From positions 3,534,001-3,598,000 of the forward strand of contig NZ_JBEXAC010000001.1 of the NCBI RefSeq assembly GCF_040567655.1: a stretch of DNA of 64,000 nucleotides, in the 5' to 3' direction. The position numbers were made by a program, and so were the translations under genes. Below are positions 61,889 to 64,000 of the stretch, piece after piece. Under the pieces are notes generated by a model. That model did no database searches. It had not been told where the DNA came from and saw only the letters and a program-made list of their open reading frames with translations. The DNA comes from Chitinophaga sp. H8. GTDB lineage: Bacteria; Bacteroidota; Bacteroidia; Chitinophagales; Chitinophagaceae. How positions within the stretch are numbered: the stretch's first letter is position 1; the number at the start of each line of letters is the position of its first letter.

Positions 61889-64000
61889 TTATCGCTTCAG
61901 TACTATAAATCCGGTAAACCGGTGTTTCTTCCCACTACGGTCCTGGATATTTACAATATAGAAGTAGGAACCATCGGGCACATCTCCACCTGAACTAATA
62001 CCTGTATTGGCGCGTCCCTTAAAAACATTTGCTCTATTGTCATATCCATTGATTTTAAATACTGTTCCTCCCCAGCGGTTAAATATGACCACATCATTCA
62101 CAGGATACTTTTCAATTTGCTCTATCATCAGGAAATCATTGCCTACCCCATCTCCATTAGGCGACATATCCGGCCGTACATGCACTTTAGGCGGACTATT
62201 ATCTATCGGATTGTCAATGATGTTTAATATGGCTTCTGCCGGCACTTCAAATTCCCAGTTTACCGATGACAGCGAAGAACTGGCTTTGTCTAATCTCACA
62301 AGCACTGTTTCAGTTTCTTCTTTAATCTCATCTTCTATCGGTACCACCTCTATCATTCCTTCATTTTTACCAGCAGGAATAATAATACTCCCTGGTAAGG
62401 CCATATAATCAACCCCTGATGTGGCCGTACCTGATACGATATAATTTACCACTACATCCTCAGCCGTTGTAATCCGGTCATCCGTAAATTTCACAATAAA
62501 TGCGCCCGCTATATCAGGCTCCTGAGCGTCTTTTTTCTTTGTAATCTTTATCTTCCGCTGAGCAATCTTTTCTTCAGCCGTGCCAGCTTCATCATCACGC
62601 ACCAAAATATTAACCACATCCTGCGGGTTGACTTTCAGGGTATACGCTTTTCCCTGTATAGTAACCTGAGCGTCCTTCACTGCAACAGTGATGGTCTTAT
62701 CCCCTTCTATTATATAATTATCCACAATCCTGATAGGAACTGCTGCACTATTCTTACCTGCAGGTATAACCACTTCCGTTGCAAGCGGGGTAATATTGGC
62801 AAATCCAGACAGATCATTTATCAACAGCGTTACCTTTACATCCTGTGGTGCTACCCTGTCTGCGGCCAGCTTAACTATAAATCCACCATCAGTAGCCGGC
62901 TCTGCTGCGTCTGCTGTTTTCTCCAACAACACTTGCATCATTCCCGGCCCCGGTATAGTTACTGCTCCTGGTTTGCTGATAGTAAACGTAGCTGGTACAG
63001 CGGTGCCTAACAATTGTAATACTTCGTCATCCTTAGGTACATCATCCGGCTTAATAAGTAGCCTGAATGTTATATCAGATTTCCCCGCAGGTAATGTGAT
63101 ACTTCCAGGTACCAGCTCATATCCTGCGGCATCCAATGTAGAGGAGGCCTCCCTGTCAATTTTAATCTGTATATCCTCTGTTGAAGTAATGAGTGGGTTT
63201 TCAAAACCTATTATTACCTTAGACTCGCTCCCCCTATGCAAAACAGTAGAGTCAATTTTCATTGTCAATTTCAAATTGCCAGGATCCTTTCCTGTAGCAT
63301 CATCAATATAAATATCCAGACTATCCAATACTATCCCAGGGAAATTAGTCACCATACCTGTCAACCTCAATAACTGACGGCTATCCAGGATATTGTTGGA
63401 TCTGGCTTTCACTTCAAATTCATAATATCCTGACGCTGATGTAATATCAAACTCCGACGGAATAATGTCGTACTTATCGTTTTTAGCAACAGACAGTACA
63501 CTGCTGTTGATCTTTACATGCACCGTCTTGTTGGCTACTGCTCCTCCTGCAAAAGCAGCCCTGACCTTGTAACTCTTTCCTTCTAATACACTATTACCAG
63601 ATGTTACGCCAGTAAGTACCACTTTTCCTGTCGTAAGCCCCTTGATAGTAAGTTTAACAGAATCTTCCTTAAAGTGATTAGCTCTGGCTACAACAACAAG
63701 TGTTTCATCATCTCCTAAAACATTACTGCCAATGGCTTTTATTTCATTCAGCGTTACTGACTGTTTGTTTTTCGCTATTATGTATGTACCAGGGATAATA
63801 GTATGCCTTGCAGTAGCGGCAGTAGAACTTAATCCTTTGGTAATAACAACAGGAATATCATATCCTGCTTTAAGCCCTCCTGGCAGACTAAGTTTTATAG
63901 TAGCCCCGGTAGCAGCCCCACCTACAATTTCTTTGCTGGTTGGATCCACCGTAATATCAAAAGCCATGTTGGACACATAGTCCTTATCCTTTACGGTAAT
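61889..64000 (-). CDS. Calx-beta surface protein with T9SS type B (CHU_C) C-terminal domain, 5' end outside the window
   Basis: The frame is open to the window edge (last visible residues ITVKDKDYV upstream of the GTG at 63976), so the N-terminus lies beyond 64000 and about 704 residues are visible. These are repeated Calx-beta modules: DDVPKDDEVLQLLG, VIEGDKTITVAVKDA, GTATSGVDYMALPGSIIIPAGKN. The final 95 residues are the gliding-associated CHU_C domain (SPNGDGVGNDFLMIEQIEKY, VVIFNRWGGTVFKINGYDN, PDGSYFYIVNI). This marks it as a type B T9SS cargo, matched with the PorP/SprF protein encoded next. It is probably an adhesin or cell-surface filament protein. Confidence 0.93.
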   Translation of the reverse strand: MTVKDKDYVSNMAFDITVDPTSKEIVGGAATGATIKLSLPGGLKAGYDIPVVITKGLSSTAATARHTIIPGTYIIAKNKQSVTLNEIKAIGSNVLGDDETLVVVARANHFKEDSVKLTIKGLTTGKVVLTGVTSGNSVLEGKSYKVRAAFAGGAVANKTVHVKINSSVLSVAKNDKYDIIPSEFDITSASGYYEFEVKARSNNILDSRQLLRLTGMVTNFPGIVLDSLDIYIDDATGKDPGNLKLTMKIDSTVLHRGSESKVIIGFENPLITSTEDIQIKIDREASSTLDAAGYELVPGSITLPAGKSDITFRLLIKPDDVPKDDEVLQLLGTAVPATFTISKPGAVTIPGPGMMQVLLEKTADAAEPATDGGFIVKLAADRVAPQDVKVTLLINDLSGFANITPLATEVVIPAGKNSAAVPIRIVDNYIIEGDKTITVAVKDAQVTIQGKAYTLKVNPQDVVNILVRDDEAGTAEEKIAQRKIKITKKKDAQEPDIAGAFIVKFTDDRITTAEDVVVNYIVSGTATSGVDYMALPGSIIIPAGKNEGMIEVVPIEDEIKEETETVLVRLDKASSSLSSVNWEFEVPAEAILNIIDNPIDNSPPKVHVRPDMSPNGDGVGNDFLMIEQIEKYPVNDVVIFNRWGGTVFKINGYDNRANVFKGRANTGISSGGDVPDGSYFYIVNIQDRSGKKHRFTGFIVLKR

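Overview
The window comes from a Bacteroidetes chromosome, most likely a Chitinophaga-like member of the Chitinophagaceae. This is supported by three SusC/SusD pairs, FecR/ECF-sigma regulation, a type IX secretion style gene set (PorP/SprF, PD40-OmpA, a CHU_C-type C-terminus), TAnnTTTG-type promoters and a tmRNA tag ending in NYAMAA. No species can be named from sequence alone.

Layout. 0-2.5 kb: the 3' end of a type I CRISPR-Cas operon (Cas8-like fragment, Cas7-like gene), a terminator, then a two-repeat, one-spacer array. 2.5-10 kb: a GyrI-like gene diverging from a run that encodes a flavin disulfide reductase, an EgtU-type ABC transporter (ATPase, then permease fused to a binding domain), EgtB, EgtD and a DinB-family protein. 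This reads as an ergothioneine uptake and synthesis locus, and its binding domain appears circularly permuted. 10-36.8 kb: one long minus-strand locus headed by an ECF sigma factor and FecR. It holds three SusCD pairs, two fasciclin lipoproteins, a delta-60 repeat lipoprotein, three alkaline-phosphatase-superfamily proteins, an e(P4)-type phosphatase and small lipoproteins, but no glycoside hydrolase. It probably handles a phosphorylated substrate.

37-41 kb: assorted metabolic and unknown genes. 41.3-43.9 kb: an accessory module of MazG-like pyrophosphohydrolase plus a GIY-YIG/DUF2075-type ATPase that is split by an A8 tract from its continuation, which carries an S24 (LexA-like) peptidase domain. 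It lies beside the 3' end of ssrA. 44.2-54.2 kb: housekeeping genes: tmRNA, RseP, Dxr, a GH3-family enzyme, ribosomal L21/L27, a Lys/Ala-repeat histone-like protein, a PolX-PHP protein with altered polymerase acidic residues, a PrsW-type protease, a DsbA-like protein and a GNAT.

54.6-56.4 kb: a sigma-like protein lacking region 4, followed by FecR. 56.5-64 kb: a minus-strand T9SS-type surface cluster (delta-60/Calx-beta protein, PD40-OmpA lipoprotein, PorP/SprF, CHU_C-tagged Calx-beta protein) that runs off the right edge. All functional calls are from reading the sequence and family memory; no database search was run.
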